Shown here piece after piece: positions 63,441 to 64,000 of a stretch of 64,000 nt of DNA. This DNA is from an archaeon CG10_big_fil_rev_8_21_14_0_10_43_11 (GTDB taxonomy: Archaea > Nanobdellota > Nanobdellia > PEZQ01): assembly GCA_002763265.1 (NCBI GenBank), contig PEZQ01000006.1, positions 1 through 64,000 of the forward strand, in the 5' to 3' direction. How positions within the stretch are numbered: the first letter of the stretch is position 1; every line of letters begins with the position of its first letter. The position numbers and the translations under genes were made by a program. Under the pieces are notes generated by a model. It saw nothing but the letters and a program-made list of their open reading frames with translations. It had not been told where the DNA came from and did no database searches.

Positions 63441-64000
63441 ATGGTTAAAACAGTTCTGGTAACCGGCGCAAAATTCGGCATTGGTTTAGGTATTGCAGAA
63501 GCATTTGCAAAAAAGAAATTCAACGTTGTTATGGTTGATATTGATGAAAACGGTGTCAAGGCATCTGCAAGTAAGCTCAAAAAGCACTATGGCATTAACG
63601 TACTTGCACTCAAATGTGATGTTTCAAAACATGCACAGGTTAAGTCAGTAATTGATTCTGTGAAGCGAAAATTTGGCTCGCTTGACGTACTTGTCAATAA
63701 CGCCGGAATCTACCCGTTCAAAGCATTTGCTGAATTAACAGAAAAAGACTGGGATATGGTTTTGAATGTAAATCTCAAAGGCGTGTTTCTTATGAGTAAC
63801 GAAGCATCACGCATTCTTAACAAAGGAGGAAGCATTGTAAGCATTAGCTCAATTGCAAGCATCATTGGCTACCCTATGCTCTCCCATTATTGCGCATCAA
63901 AGGGAGGCATCAACAGTTTTACCCGCGCACTTGCGCTTGAACTTGCGCCCTTAAAAATCCGCGTAAACGCGGTTGCACCAGGCGCTATTGAAACACCCGG
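63441..64000 (+). CDS. Short-chain dehydrogenase/reductase, 3' end beyond window
   Basis: First 186 codons of an SDR oxidoreductase. NAD(P)-binding VLVTGAKFGIGLGIAEAF (5-22), acidic VDID after strand 2 (suggesting NAD preference), LVNNAGIYPF, catalytic serine in SISSIAS, and catalytic YCASK. GGGAAGGT precedes the ATG, with TATA-like AACGTTTTTATGCC near 63391-63404. Truncated by the window end, not by mutation. Confidence 0.93.
   Translation, partial: MVKTVLVTGAKFGIGLGIAEAFAKKKFNVVMVDIDENGVKASASKLKKHYGINVLALKCDVSKHAQVKSVIDSVKRKFGSLDVLVNNAGIYPFKAFAELTEKDWDMVLNVNLKGVFLMSNEASRILNKGGSIVSISSIASIIGYPMLSHYCASKGGINSFTRALALELAPLKIRVNAVAPGAIETP

Overview
The window is archaeal chromosome. It carries PCNA, both RFC subunits, MCM, RPA-type OB proteins, TBP, TFS, RpoL, aIF2-beta, aIF1A, a thermosome, Nop5/fibrillarin, topoisomerase VI, an archaeal 16S rRNA gene, an intron-bearing tRNA and prepilins with class III signal peptides. 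The compact gene order, many ATGA overlaps, an rRNA gene without linked 23S, and many short orphan proteins suggest a DPANN-type lineage (Woesearchaeota/Nanoarchaeota-like is my guess). The 16S sequence could settle this but I could not search it.

Layout. 1-3590 is an AT-rich accessory stretch that looks like an integron-type cassette array. Three attC-like inverted-repeat sites separate a DUF202 protein, pyrB with a RelE-type toxin-antitoxin pair, and an orphan protein. No integrase is visible, and the stretch abuts the apparent tail of a broken gene. 3684-6483 (minus) runs rpoL, signal peptidase, TFS, OB-fold protein, two tiny membrane proteins and PCNA. 6577-11206 holds GDPD, Nop5-fibrillarin, a GNAT and the thermosome. 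11293-21469 is a type IV pilus-like operon: coiled-coil protein, prepilin, secretion ATPase, two TadC-like membrane proteins (one with an Ig-like tail), two membrane-anchored proteins and a 1021-residue surface protein. 21466-31021 holds RFC, two orphans, then TBP-MCM-RPA-aIF2beta-DUF424-NMD3-AspRS. 31073-36623 has an orphan, gatCAB and an asparaginase. 36672-41720 has an orphan with an open in-frame extension past its TGA, aIF1A, Rio1, Pno1 and Top6B/A.

42037-45572 carries three tRNAs; two of them are followed by related hairpin modules that end in a copy of the tRNA's own 3' end. 45796-50925 is a four-gene glutamate synthase operon with two FMN-barrel subunits. After it come a 42-codon eL41-like gene, a methyltransferase and a UbiA prenyltransferase. 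At 53182-54319 a tRNA-Leu gene is followed by a Fic-only insertion bounded by a 16-bp copy of the tRNA 3' end. 54321-57425 holds an acyltransferase, a hydrolase, a 5'-truncated prolyl oligopeptidase, iron-sulfur protein debris and an AT-rich HEPN-like gene. 57636-59129 is the 16S rRNA behind a structured leader. The right end has orphan membrane proteins, tRNA-Ala, a GH1 glycosidase and a truncated SDR gene.

How the parts fit: most of the window is information processing (replication clamp, loader, helicase, single-strand binders, transcription factors, ribosome biogenesis, indirect amidation by AspRS plus GatCAB). Accessory DNA is concentrated at the left edge, at tRNA 3' ends and just upstream of the 16S gene. 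Many core genes have a TATA box about 25-30 bp before the start codon, which suggests leaderless transcripts.
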